64,000 nt of DNA from Pseudomonas ovata. GTDB taxonomy: Bacteria > Pseudomonadota > Gammaproteobacteria > Pseudomonadales > Pseudomonadaceae. Position numbers and translations under genes: made by a program. The notes below the pieces were generated by a model. It was not told the DNA's origin, searched no databases, and worked only from the letters and a program-made list of their open reading frames with translations. The stretch is taken from positions 62,001 to 126,000 of the forward strand of contig NZ_QFFU01000012.1 of the NCBI RefSeq assembly GCF_003131185.1, read 5' to 3'. Positions 43,355-51,767 of this stretch are shown here, piece after piece. Position 1 is the first letter of the stretch. Every line of letters starts with the position of its first letter.

Positions 43355-44860
43355 ATGAAGCGTAAAAACATTTTGTTCATCATGGCCGACCAGATGGCCG
43401 CGCCGATCCTGCCAATCTATGCCGAGTCGCCGATCAAGCTGCCCAACCTCAGCCGCCTGGCCGCCAGCGGGGTGGTGTTCGACGCCGCCTACTGCAACAG
43501 CCCGCTGTGTGCGCCGTCGCGCTTTACCCTGGTCAGCGGCCAGTTACCGAGCCGGATCGGCGCCTATGACAACGCGGCGGACTTTCCCGCCGACATCCCG
43601 ACCTACGCCCACTACCTGCGCAGCCTGGGCTACCACACGGCCCTGGCCGGCAAGATGCACTTTTGCGGCCCGGACCAGTTGCACGGCTATGAAGAACGCC
43701 TGACCAGCGACATTTATCCGGCCGACTACGGCTGGGCGGTGAACTGGGACGCGCCGGACGTACGCCCCAGCTGGTACCACAACATGTCGTCGGTGCTGCA
43801 GGCCGGCCCCTGCGTGCGCACCAACCAGCTCGATTTCGATGAAGAGGTGGTGTTCAAGGCCCAGCAGTACCTGTACGACCATGTGCGCCAGGACGGCAAT
43901 GCGCCGTTCTGCCTGACCGTGTCGATGACCCACCCGCACGACCCGTACACCATTCCCAAGCCGTTCTGGGACCTGTACCGCGACGACGAGATCCCGATGC
44001 CGGTGGCCCACGCCGACCAGGACGCGCTGGACCCGCATTCGCAGCGCCTGCTCAAGGTCTACGACCTGTGGGACAAGCCATTGCCCGTCGACAAGATTCG
44101 CGATGCGCGGCGCGCGTACTTCGGCGCCTGCAGCTACATTGATCACAACATCGGCAGGCTGCTGCAGACCCTGGAAGAAACCGGCCTGGCCGACGACACG
44201 ATCATTGTCTTCTCCGGCGACCACGGTGACATGCTCGGCGAGCGCGGCCTCTGGTACAAAATGCACTGGTTCGAAATGGCCGCACGGGTGCCGCTGGTGA
44301 TCCATGCGCCGGGGCAGTTCGCAGCCAGGCGGGTCAGCGCCGCGGTGTCCACCGCCGACCTGCTGCCGACCCTGGTCGAGCTGGCCGGTGGCCACACCGA
44401 CAGTGGCCTGGCGCTGGACGGGCGCTCGCTGGTGCCGCACCTGAACGGCGAGGGCGGGCATGACGAAGTGTTCGGTGAATACATGGCCGAAGGCACCACC
44501 AGCCCGCTGATGATGATTCGTCGCGGTGCTTATAAATTCATCTACTCCGAGTCGGACCCCTGCCTGTTGTTCGATGTGCACAACGACCCGCAGGAACGCG
44601 AAGAGCTGAGCCAGTCGCCGGCGCATCAGGCGCTGTTCGAACAGATGCTGGGCGAGGCCCGGGCCAAATGGGACATCCCGGCCATTCATCAGCAAGTGCT
44701 CGCCAGCCAGCGCCGTCGCCGCCTGGTGGCCCGGGCGCTGGCCACCGGAAAACTCAAGAGCTGGGATCACCAGCCGCTGGTCGACGCCAGCCAGCAGTAC
44801 ATGCGCAACCACATTGACCTGGACGACCTGGAGCGCCGCGCACGCTTTCCACAGCCTTGA
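43355..44860 (+). CDS. betC: Choline-sulfatase
   Basis: 501-residue type I sulfatase that hydrolyses choline-O-sulfate to choline and sulfate. C52 in NSPLCAPSRFTLVSGQ is the CxPSR cysteine that is turned into formylglycine. The metal-binding start is FIMADQMAAPILP and the later one FSGDHGDMLGERGLWYK. The C-terminal choline-sulfatase extension (WDIPAIHQQVLASQRRRRLV...) is present. No signal peptide, so cytoplasmic. Starts a betC-choX pair. Confidence 0.95.
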   Translation: MKRKNILFIMADQMAAPILPIYAESPIKLPNLSRLAASGVVFDAAYCNSPLCAPSRFTLVSGQLPSRIGAYDNAADFPADIPTYAHYLRSLGYHTALAGKMHFCGPDQLHGYEERLTSDIYPADYGWAVNWDAPDVRPSWYHNMSSVLQAGPCVRTNQLDFDEEVVFKAQQYLYDHVRQDGNAPFCLTVSMTHPHDPYTIPKPFWDLYRDDEIPMPVAHADQDALDPHSQRLLKVYDLWDKPLPVDKIRDARRAYFGACSYIDHNIGRLLQTLEETGLADDTIIVFSGDHGDMLGERGLWYKMHWFEMAARVPLVIHAPGQFAARRVSAAVSTADLLPTLVELAGGHTDSGLALDGRSLVPHLNGEGGHDEVFGEYMAEGTTSPLMMIRRGAYKFIYSESDPCLLFDVHNDPQEREELSQSPAHQALFEQMLGEARAKWDIPAIHQQVLASQRRRRLVARALATGKLKSWDHQPLVDASQQYMRNHIDLDDLERRARFPQP

Positions 44861-44897
44861 ACCCTGCCAACCCAGAAAACCAACAAAGGGCATCTCG

Positions 44898-45824
44898 ATG
44901 AAGACGTTATCCGCAGTGCTGGTGGCCAGTGTCATGACCCTCACAGGCCTGACCGTGCAGGCCGCCGAGCAGAGTTGCAAGACCGTGAAGATGGCCGACC
45001 CCGGCTGGAGCGACATCGGCGCCACCAACGCCATCGCCGGATTGCTGCTGGAGGGCCTGGGCTATACCGCCAAGGTCGATACGCTGGCGGTGCCGATCAC
45101 CTATGGCGGGCTCAAGGACGGGCAGCTTGACGTGTTCCTGGGCAACTGGATGCCGGCCCAGCAGGGCTTTCATGACAAGTTCATCGCCACCGGCGACGTC
45201 ACCCGACTGAGCAAGAACCTGCAAGGCACCGAATTCACCCTGGCCGTGCCTGATTATGTCTGGGAGGCCGGCGTGCATGATTTTGCCGACCTGCAGAAAT
45301 TTGCCGACAAGTTCAATAACAAGATCTACGGCATCGGCGCCGGCGCGCCGGCCAACCTGTCGTTGCAGGAGATCATCAAGGCCAACGAATTCAACCTCGG
45401 ACAATGGAAGCTGGTCGAGTCCAGCGAACAGGCGATGCTGGCCGAGGTCAACCGCAACGTGAAGCGCAAGGCGTTCGTGGTGTTCCTGGGCTGGACGCCG
45501 CACCCGATGAACGTGCAGGTCAAGGGCATGCGCTACCTCAAGGGCGGCGAGAAGTACTTCGGCGACACCGGCTCGGTGTACACCGTGACCCGCAAAGGCT
45601 ACGCCGACGCCTGCCCGAACGCGGCCAGGCTGCTGACCAACCTGACATTTACCCTGGACATGGAAAACAGCATCATGGCCGAGGTGGCCAATAACAAGAC
45701 CAGCAACCCGCAAGCGGCCAAGGCCTGGATCAAGGCCAACCCGGCGGTGCTGGAGCAATGGCTGGACGGCGTGAAGACCATCGACGACAAGGACGGGCTG
45801 GCGGCGGTGAAGGCCAGTCTGTAA
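44898..45824 (+). CDS. choX: Choline/betaine ABC transporter substrate-binding protein (ChoX-like)
   Basis: 308-residue periplasmic binding protein of the glycine-betaine/choline family; signal peptide MKTLSAVLVASVMTLTGLTVQA. Aromatic-cage residues are likely in KMADPGWSDIGATN, FLGNWMPAQQ and VFLGWTPHPMN. Located 37 bp after betC, with AAAGGG upstream, so the pair are an operon: import plus hydrolysis of choline-O-sulfate. No permease or ATPase gene is adjacent; it must share one coded elsewhere. Confidence 0.9.
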   Translation: MKTLSAVLVASVMTLTGLTVQAAEQSCKTVKMADPGWSDIGATNAIAGLLLEGLGYTAKVDTLAVPITYGGLKDGQLDVFLGNWMPAQQGFHDKFIATGDVTRLSKNLQGTEFTLAVPDYVWEAGVHDFADLQKFADKFNNKIYGIGAGAPANLSLQEIIKANEFNLGQWKLVESSEQAMLAEVNRNVKRKAFVVFLGWTPHPMNVQVKGMRYLKGGEKYFGDTGSVYTVTRKGYADACPNAARLLTNLTFTLDMENSIMAEVANNKTSNPQAAKAWIKANPAVLEQWLDGVKTIDDKDGLAAVKASL

Positions 45825-45862
45825 CGGCTGATGCGGGCCCTGTCAAACGTGGGTCCGATTGT

Positions 45863-45957
45863 TGTGGGAGGGAGCTCTGCTCGCGAACGGGCCAGTGATA
45901 CCGGCGCATTTGCACGGCATCCTGAATCGCAATCGCCAGCAGTTGCTGCCTCCCACA
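45863..45957. repeat. REP-like inverted repeat between choX and sulP
   Basis: Arms TGTGGGAGG (45863-45871) and CCTCCCACA (45949-45957) are exact complements; the interior has a less regular palindrome. Typical Pseudomonas intergenic repeat, possible 3' end for betC-choX. Confidence 0.65.
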
Positions 45958-46045
45958 TGGGCCGTGTTGTTCTTGATCGACCGGTAGGGGCAGCAGGCCG
46001 GGTGTTGTACGCTGACCTTGCTCATTCATTGACAACGAGAGGCTC

Positions 46046-47632
46046 ATGGCCCGGCTCAAGCGCCATAAACTTTTTCCTTTCCTGGCCTGGTTGCCCCAGC
46101 AGACCCGCCAGAGCGTCGGCCGTGATGCGCTGGTGGGGCTGAGCGGGGCGATCCTGGCACTGCCGCAGTCGATCGCCTATGCCCTGATCGCCGGCCTGCC
46201 ACCGGAATACGGGTTGTACGCGGCCATCGTGCCGGTGCTGATCGCCTGCCTGTGGGGGTCGTCCTGGCACCTGATCTGTGGGCCGACGGCGGCGATTTCC
46301 GTGGTGCTGTACGCCAGCGTCAGCCCGCTGGCGGTGCCGGCCAGCCAAGACTACATCACCCTTATCCTGCTGCTGACCTTCATTGCCGGCGCCTTCCAGT
46401 TATTGCTCGGCCTGATGCGCTTCGGCGCGCTGGTCAACTTCGTCTCGCATTCGGTGGTGATCGGTTTCACCCTGGGTGCCGCCGTGGTCATCGCCCTGGG
46501 GCAATTGCCCAATCTGATGGGCCTGGAACTGCCCAGTCAAAGCACCGCCCTGGACAGCCTGACCGCCCTGATCCAGCACCGTCACCAGATCGATACCGCA
46601 TCCCTGACCCTGGGCCTGCTGACCCTGGGCCTGGGCATCGCGCTCAAGGCACTGGTGCCCAGGTGGCCGACCCTGATGATCACCTTGCTGGCCAGCAGCC
46701 TGCTGGTCTGGCTGTGGCCTGCGATGTTCGGCCATGTGCAACAGGTCAAGGCCTTTGCCGGTCACCTGCCGCCGTTCAGCCCGGTGCCGCTGGACGCCGA
46801 GCTGATCATTCGCCTGCTGCCCACCGCCGTGGCCGTGGGCATGCTCGGGCTGGTCAACAGCCTGTCGATTGCCCGCTCGCTGGCGACCCGCTCGCAGCAG
46901 ATGCTCAACGCCAACCAGGAAGTGCGCGCCCAGGGTCTGTCGAACATGGCCGGAGCCTTGTTTTCCGGCTACTTGTCGGCCGGCTCCTTCACCCGTGCCG
47001 CCCTGAGCTTCGAGGCGGGCGCCCGCTCGCCACTGGCCGGGGTGTTCTCGGCGCTGTGGGTGGCGCTGTTCGCCGTGGCCGGGGCCTCGCTGATCGCGCA
47101 CATTCCGATCCCGGCCATGGCTGCGTCGATTTTGCTGATCTGCTGGGGGCTCATCGACCGCCGAGGCATTGCGGCGCTGTTCCGGGTCAGCCGCGCCGAG
47201 TTCTTCGTCATGCTGCTGACCTGCGCCGCCACCCTGGTGCTGGAGTTGCAGGCGGCGATCTATGCCGGTGTGCTGGCGTCGCTGTTCTTTTATCTGAAGC
47301 GCACCTCGCAGCCGCGCGTACAGCAATGGCGCGAAGGCGACGAGGAAATCCTGCGGGTGGGCGGCTCGATCTTCTTTGGTGCCAGCCACTACTTGCAGAC
47401 CCGGCTGCAACGCAGCGAAGGCCTGCACGTGGTGATCGAGGCGCAACACATCAACTTCATCGACTACTCAGGGGTCGAGATGCTGCATCAGGAAGCCCGC
47501 CGGCTGGGCCAGCAAGGCCGCAGCCTGACCCTGCGCCATGCCAGGCCCCATGTGATCGAAGAACTGCACAAGCTCGAAGGGCCCGAGCGCTGCCCGATCC
47601 GCTTCGAAAGTGCAGTAGGCGCCGGCTTGTAG
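46046..47632 (+). CDS. SulP family sulfate transporter
   Basis: 528 residues with about 11-12 membrane segments (LVGLSGAILALPQSIAYALIAGLPPEYGLYAAIVPVLIACLWGSS, ICGPTAAIS) and a C-terminal STAS domain (VIEAQHINFIDYSGVEMLHQEARRLG). It is only distantly similar to the SulP at 18425. Placed after betC-choX, it might move the sulfate freed by BetC or import choline-O-sulfate/sulfate; this is inference from context. The TAG stop belongs to palindromic repeat copy C. Confidence 0.9.
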   Translation: MARLKRHKLFPFLAWLPQQTRQSVGRDALVGLSGAILALPQSIAYALIAGLPPEYGLYAAIVPVLIACLWGSSWHLICGPTAAISVVLYASVSPLAVPASQDYITLILLLTFIAGAFQLLLGLMRFGALVNFVSHSVVIGFTLGAAVVIALGQLPNLMGLELPSQSTALDSLTALIQHRHQIDTASLTLGLLTLGLGIALKALVPRWPTLMITLLASSLLVWLWPAMFGHVQQVKAFAGHLPPFSPVPLDAELIIRLLPTAVAVGMLGLVNSLSIARSLATRSQQMLNANQEVRAQGLSNMAGALFSGYLSAGSFTRAALSFEAGARSPLAGVFSALWVALFAVAGASLIAHIPIPAMAASILLICWGLIDRRGIAALFRVSRAEFFVMLLTCAATLVLELQAAIYAGVLASLFFYLKRTSQPRVQQWREGDEEILRVGGSIFFGASHYLQTRLQRSEGLHVVIEAQHINFIDYSGVEMLHQEARRLGQQGRSLTLRHARPHVIEELHKLEGPERCPIRFESAVGAGL

Positions 47633-47769
47633 GAGCGCGCTTGCCCGCGACCGGCTGCGTAGCAGTCGTAAAATTGCAGCGTTTCGCAGATTTACAGTCG
47701 TAAATTCGTGGCGTTTTCGAGATTTTTGCGAGCGCTACGCACTCGGTCGCGGGCAGAGCGCGCTCCTAC
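47629..47769. repeat. Palindromic repeat element, copy C (141 bp, two internal units)
   Basis: Left arm identical to copies A and B; the right arm has CAGAGCGCG instead of CAAGCGCG. The centre holds two tandem copies of the 32-bp unit (AGTCGTAAAATTGCAGCG..., AGTCGTAAATTCGTGGCG...), which accounts for the extra length. Overlaps the sulP stop codon. Confidence 0.93.
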
Positions 47770-47836
47770 AGGCGGTGAATTTAATATCCAGTAAAATCAG
47801 TAGTTTATTTTGTGTTGACTCCCACAGATGAGGTGC

Positions 47837-48661
47837 CTAGGACATCGCCAGCTGTCGGCGCATCTCGGCCAGTACCGGGGCGGAGTCGGGGCGGACGCCG
47901 CGCCACAGCAGGAAGGCTTCGGCGGCCTGCTCGACGAGCATGCCCAGGCCGTCCACCGCGCGCACGGCGCCGTGCTCGCCGGCCCAGTGGCAGAACGCAG
48001 TGGGCGCCTTGGCGTACATCATGTCGTAGCAGAAGGTGTGATCCCTGGCGATCAGGCTCGGCGCAATCGGTGGCAGCTCGCCGGACAGGCTGGCCGAGGT
48101 GGCGTTGATGATCACGTCCACCGCCTCTTCGAGCCAGTCGAAGCCACTGGCCGACACCGGGCCCAGGTCGGCGAACTCATGCACCAACTGCTCGGCCTTT
48201 GCCACCGTGCGGTTGGCGATCACCACCACTTCGGGCTGCTCGGCCAGCAAGGGTTCGAGCACCCCGCGCACCGCGCCGCCGGCGCCCAGCAACAGGATGC
48301 GCTTGCCGCGCAACTCAAGGCCGCAATTGACCGTCAGGTCGCGTACCAGGCCGGCACCGTCGGTGTTGTCGCCCAGCAGGGTGCCGTCGTCGCGCCGGGC
48401 CAGGGTGTTGACCGCACCGGCGCGGCGGGCGCGCTCGGTCAGGCTGTCGGCCAGGGCGAAGGCCTGCTCCTTGAACGGCACGGTGACATTGGCGCCGCGT
48501 CCTGCCCGGAAAAAGGCCCGGGCAAAAGCCGGGAAGTCGTCCAGCGGCGCCAGTGCGGTGCGGTAGTCCAGGTGTTGGCCGGTCTGCTCGGCGAACAGGC
48601 GATGAATCAACGGCGACTTGCTGTGGCCGATGGGGTTACCGAAGACAACGTAAGCGTCCAT
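47837..48661 (-). CDS. aroE: Shikimate dehydrogenase (NADP)
   Basis: 274-residue enzyme reducing 3-dehydroshikimate in the aromatic amino acid pathway. Substrate site NPIGHSKSPLIH and catalytic Lys in NVTVPFKEQAF near the N-terminus; NADP fold LLLGAGGAVRGVLEPLL with NRTVAKAE (Arg for the 2' phosphate). Follows hemF after 15 bp, so the two are an operon as in other pseudomonads. Confidence 0.96.
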   Translation of the reverse strand: MDAYVVFGNPIGHSKSPLIHRLFAEQTGQHLDYRTALAPLDDFPAFARAFFRAGRGANVTVPFKEQAFALADSLTERARRAGAVNTLARRDDGTLLGDNTDGAGLVRDLTVNCGLELRGKRILLLGAGGAVRGVLEPLLAEQPEVVVIANRTVAKAEQLVHEFADLGPVSASGFDWLEEAVDVIINATSASLSGELPPIAPSLIARDHTFCYDMMYAKAPTAFCHWAGEHGAVRAVDGLGMLVEQAAEAFLLWRGVRPDSAPVLAEMRRQLAMS

Positions 48662-48676
48662 ACAGGTTCCTGTTGA

Positions 48677-49600
48677 TCACGGATGGACCGCGAGGCCCAG
48701 CCAGTCGCGGTCCTGCAAGAAGTATTCGGTCAGGCGCGCCTCTTCACTGCCTGGCACGGCTTTCCAGTCATAGCCCCAGCGCACTTGCGGGGGTAGCGAC
48801 ATGAGGATCGACTCGGTGCGCCCGCCCGACTGCAGGCCAAACAGCGTGCCGCGGTCGTAGACCAGGTTGAACTCGACGTAGCGCCCGCGGCGAAACTCCT
48901 GGAATTCGCGCTGTTGCACGCTGTAGGCAGCCGCCTTGCGGCGACGCACGATGGGCAGGTAGGCCTCCAGGAAGGCGTCGCCGATGGCGCGCATGAAAGC
49001 AAAGCTGGTGTCGAAGTCCCACTGGTTCAGGTCATCGAAAAACAGGCCACCGATGCCACGCGGCTCGTTGCGGTGCTTGATGTGGAAATACGTGTCGCAC
49101 CAGGCCTTGTAGCGCGGGTACACCTCGGCGCCAAAGGGCGCGCAGGCGCGTTCGGCCACCTGATGCCAGTGAATGCAGTCTTCCTCGACGCCATAGAAAG
49201 GCGTCAGGTCGAAGCCGCCCCCGAACCACCAGACCGGTTCTTCGCCTTCTTTTTCGGCAATGAAGAAGCGCACGTTGGCGTGCGAGGTCGGCACATACGG
49301 GTTGTGCGGGTGAATCACCAGCGACACGCCCAGCGCCTCGAAACCGCGACCGGCCAGCTCTGGCCGGTGCGCACTGGCCGACGGCGGCAGGCTGGTGCCG
49401 AACACATGGGAAAAGTTGACCCCGCCTTTTTCGATCACCTTGCCGTTCTCGACCACCCGCGTGCGGCCACCGCCACCGGCAGGGCGGGTCCAGGCGTCCT
49501 CGACGAAGCGGGCACCGCCATCTTCGTGTTCCAGCGCGGCGCAGATGCGGTCCTGAAGGTCGAGCAGGTAGGCTTTGACGGCTTCGGTATGGCTGTTCAT
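48677..49600 (-). CDS. hemF: Oxygen-dependent coproporphyrinogen III oxidase
   Basis: 307-residue aerobic heme-pathway enzyme. Family marks: GGGGRTRVVENGKVIEKGGVNFSHVFG, SLVIHPHNPYVPTSHANVRFF, WWFGGGFDLTPFY, RGIGGLFFDD and FNLVYDRGTLFGLQSGGRTESILMSLP. Start MNSHTEAVKAYLLDLQ at 49600 is preferred to an upstream ATG at 49633. Operon with aroE. Confidence 0.96.
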   Translation of the reverse strand: MNSHTEAVKAYLLDLQDRICAALEHEDGGARFVEDAWTRPAGGGGRTRVVENGKVIEKGGVNFSHVFGTSLPPSASAHRPELAGRGFEALGVSLVIHPHNPYVPTSHANVRFFIAEKEGEEPVWWFGGGFDLTPFYGVEEDCIHWHQVAERACAPFGAEVYPRYKAWCDTYFHIKHRNEPRGIGGLFFDDLNQWDFDTSFAFMRAIGDAFLEAYLPIVRRRKAAAYSVQQREFQEFRRGRYVEFNLVYDRGTLFGLQSGGRTESILMSLPPQVRWGYDWKAVPGSEEARLTEYFLQDRDWLGLAVHP

Positions 49601-49728
49601 GAAAATCCTCGAAACGGCCCTGAAGCCCGACAATACGGGGCCACAGGCAAAGTGCCGCGTAGCATACCATCGCGACAGGCGCCTTCGCAGTTGACGGGCA
49701 TCCTGTGAACAGGTCCGATAGGGCTATT

Positions 49729-49867
49729 GGGCATCTCTAAAAACTACCTGCGTTGTCATCGCTGCGTTAAAAACAGGCTCGAAATGCTCATTTACAACTG
49801 TAAACTTCGCTTTCTCACCTGTTTTTGCCTTGCGCTGACTGCCTCGCCTACGTTTTTAAAGGCACCC
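49729..49867. mobile_element. MITE-like element, 139 bp, upstream of qor
   Basis: Ends GGGCATCTCTAAAAAC and its near-complement GTTTTTAAAGGCACCC form terminal inverted repeats (12 of 16 match), flanked by TATT on both sides, a likely 4-bp target duplication. The centre holds a second inverted repeat (CATTTACA-ACT-GTAAACTTCG). It encodes no transposase; the type resembles small repeats common in Pseudomonas genomes. Its right end is 33 bp before the qor start. Confidence 0.75.
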
Positions 49868-49899
49868 TATTGTGTGTCGCACTTATCATGGAGAGAACA

Positions 49900-50874
49900 A
49901 TGGCTAAGCGTATCCAGTTCAGCACCACGGGCGGCCCTGAGGTCCTTGAATACCTCGATTACCAACCTGCCGAACCCGGCCCGCAGGAAGTGCGCGTGCA
50001 CAACCGGGCCATTGGCCTGAACTTCATCGACACCTATTACCGCAGCGGCCTGTACCCCTCGCCATTGCCCAGCGGCATGGGCAACGAAGGTGCCGGCGTG
50101 GTCGAGGCGGTCGGCAGCGACGTGACGCGCTTCCAGGTCGGCGACCGCGTGGCCTATGGCACCGGCCCCCTGGGCGCCTACAGCAATTATCACGTGCTGC
50201 CCGAAGCGCACCTGGTCAAGCTGCCCGACGCGATCAGCTTCGAGCAGGCCGCTGCGGTGATGCTCAAGGGCCTGACCGTGCAGTATCTGCTGCGCCAGAC
50301 CTATGCCATCAAGCCCAACGAAATCTTCCTGTTCCATGCCGCTGCCGGGGGCGTGGGCTCGATTGCCTGCCAGTGGGCCAAGGCCCTGGGGGCGCGCCTG
50401 ATCGGCACGGTCAGTTCGCCGGAAAAAGCCGCCCATGCCAGGGCACTGGGTGCCTGGGAGACCATCGACTACAGCCATGAAGACGTGGCCAAGCGGGTGC
50501 TGGAACTGACCGACGGCAAGAAGTGCGCGGTGGTCTATGACGGCGTCGGCAAGAACACCTGGCTGGCCTCGCTGGACTGCGTGGCACCTCGCGGGCTGAT
50601 GGTCAGCTTTGGCAATGCCTCCGGCGCGGTCACCGGCGTGCACCTGGGGCTGCTGGCGCAGAAGGGTTCGCTGTATGTGACACGCCCGACCCTGGGCAGC
50701 TATGCCAATAACCCGCAAAACCTGCAGGCGATGGCCGACGAGCTGTTCGACATGCTCATCAGCGGCAAGATCAAGGTCAACGACATCCAGCAGTACCCCC
50801 TGCAGGACGCCGCCCAGGCCCAGATCGACCTGGCCGAGCGCAGGACCACCGGTTCCGCGATCCTGATCCCGTAG
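49900..50874 (+). CDS. qor: NADPH:quinone oxidoreductase (zeta-crystallin type)
   Basis: 324 residues, medium-chain dehydrogenase/reductase without zinc. Marks: MAKRIQFSTTGGPEVLEY, NRAIGLNFIDTYYRSGLYP, GNEGAGVVEAVG and the nucleotide fold FLFHAAAGGVGSIACQWAKALGARLIGTVSS. Close in length to E. coli QOR (327). GGAGAG is 5 nt before the ATG at 49900. The MITE-like element has displaced or replaced its upstream region. Confidence 0.94.
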   Translation: MAKRIQFSTTGGPEVLEYLDYQPAEPGPQEVRVHNRAIGLNFIDTYYRSGLYPSPLPSGMGNEGAGVVEAVGSDVTRFQVGDRVAYGTGPLGAYSNYHVLPEAHLVKLPDAISFEQAAAVMLKGLTVQYLLRQTYAIKPNEIFLFHAAAGGVGSIACQWAKALGARLIGTVSSPEKAAHARALGAWETIDYSHEDVAKRVLELTDGKKCAVVYDGVGKNTWLASLDCVAPRGLMVSFGNASGAVTGVHLGLLAQKGSLYVTRPTLGSYANNPQNLQAMADELFDMLISGKIKVNDIQQYPLQDAAQAQIDLAERRTTGSAILIP

Positions 50875-50967
50875 CCTTTCGCTGTGGGAGCACGCCCTGT
50901 ATCACTGACACAGGGCCAAGGCGGCGCGCCAAGGCGGCGCGCTGTCGTGCCGCAAACACCGGCTCAG

Positions 50968-51117
50968 GTAGGAGCGCGCTTGCCCGCGACCGAGTGCGGA
51001 GCGCTCGCAGAAATCTCGGAAACGCTGCAAATTTATGATTGTTAGCCGCAAAATCTGCGAAACGCTGAAATTTTACGACTGCTAACGCAGCCGGTCGCGG
51101 GCAGAGCGCGCTCCTAC
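50968..51117. repeat. Palindromic repeat element, copy D (150 bp, about two internal units, inverted)
   Basis: Same outer arms as the other copies, but the centre runs in the opposite direction (the CGAGTGCGGAGCGCTCGCAG side comes first, AGCAGTCGTAAAAT side last). It contains two versions of the internal unit. Sits between qor and tsaC, whose 3' ends converge on it. Confidence 0.92.
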
Positions 51118-51155
51118 AAGTGGTGTACCGAGCTCATATCCAGGGTATGACGCGC

Positions 51156-51713
51156 CTAGCCGGCGCGCACGACCTGGCCGGTAGCGATATCGCGGATCAC
51201 GCTCGGGTTGCGACGACCGCCCAGGCTGCCGCCGAGCACCAGGTCGACCTGGCCACGGAAATACTGCTCGACCCGCAGCCGCGAGCGAGCCGCGGGGCGG
51301 CCGGTCGGGTTGGCCGAGGTGGACACCAGAGGGCCGGTGAGGGCGCACAGTTCGCGTACCACCGGGTGATCGGTCACGCGCAGGGCGACGGTTTCGTGCT
51401 GGCCGGTGATCCACTCGGGCAGCAGGTTCTGGTGCGGCACCAGCCAGGTATTGGGTCCCGGCCAGGTGCTGGCCATGCGGTCGATCCACAGCTCGGGGAA
51501 ATCCTCGAACAGAAAATCGAACTGACGAATGTTGTCGGCAATCAGGATCAGCCCCTTGTCCAGCGGCCGCGACTTGATCAATAACAACCGGTACACCGCC
51601 TCCTCATCCCAGGGGTCGCATCCCAGCCCCCAGACCGCCTCGGTCGGGTAGGCAATCACCGCACCTGCCCGGATTTCCCGGGCGGCTTGTTGCACACGCC
51701 AGCTGCTGATCAT
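51156..51713 (-). CDS. tsaC: Threonylcarbamoyl-AMP synthase TsaC
   Basis: 185 residues; makes threonylcarbamoyl-AMP for the t6A37 modification of ANN-decoding tRNAs. YrdC/Sua5 fold signatures: GAVIAYPTEAVWGLGCDPWDEEAVYRLLLIKSRPLDKGLIL and LVSTSANPTGRPA. It lies 54 bp after dprA in the same direction, the order tsaC-dprA-lysM seen near the origin in Pseudomonas. Confidence 0.95.
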   Translation of the reverse strand: MISSWRVQQAAREIRAGAVIAYPTEAVWGLGCDPWDEEAVYRLLLIKSRPLDKGLILIADNIRQFDFLFEDFPELWIDRMASTWPGPNTWLVPHQNLLPEWITGQHETVALRVTDHPVVRELCALTGPLVSTSANPTGRPAARSRLRVEQYFRGQVDLVLGGSLGGRRNPSVIRDIATGQVVRAG

Positions 51714-51767
51714 TGCCGTTTCTCCAGTGCAGATCGTGCCAGATAAGTCATGCGCGGCAGTTTAACC

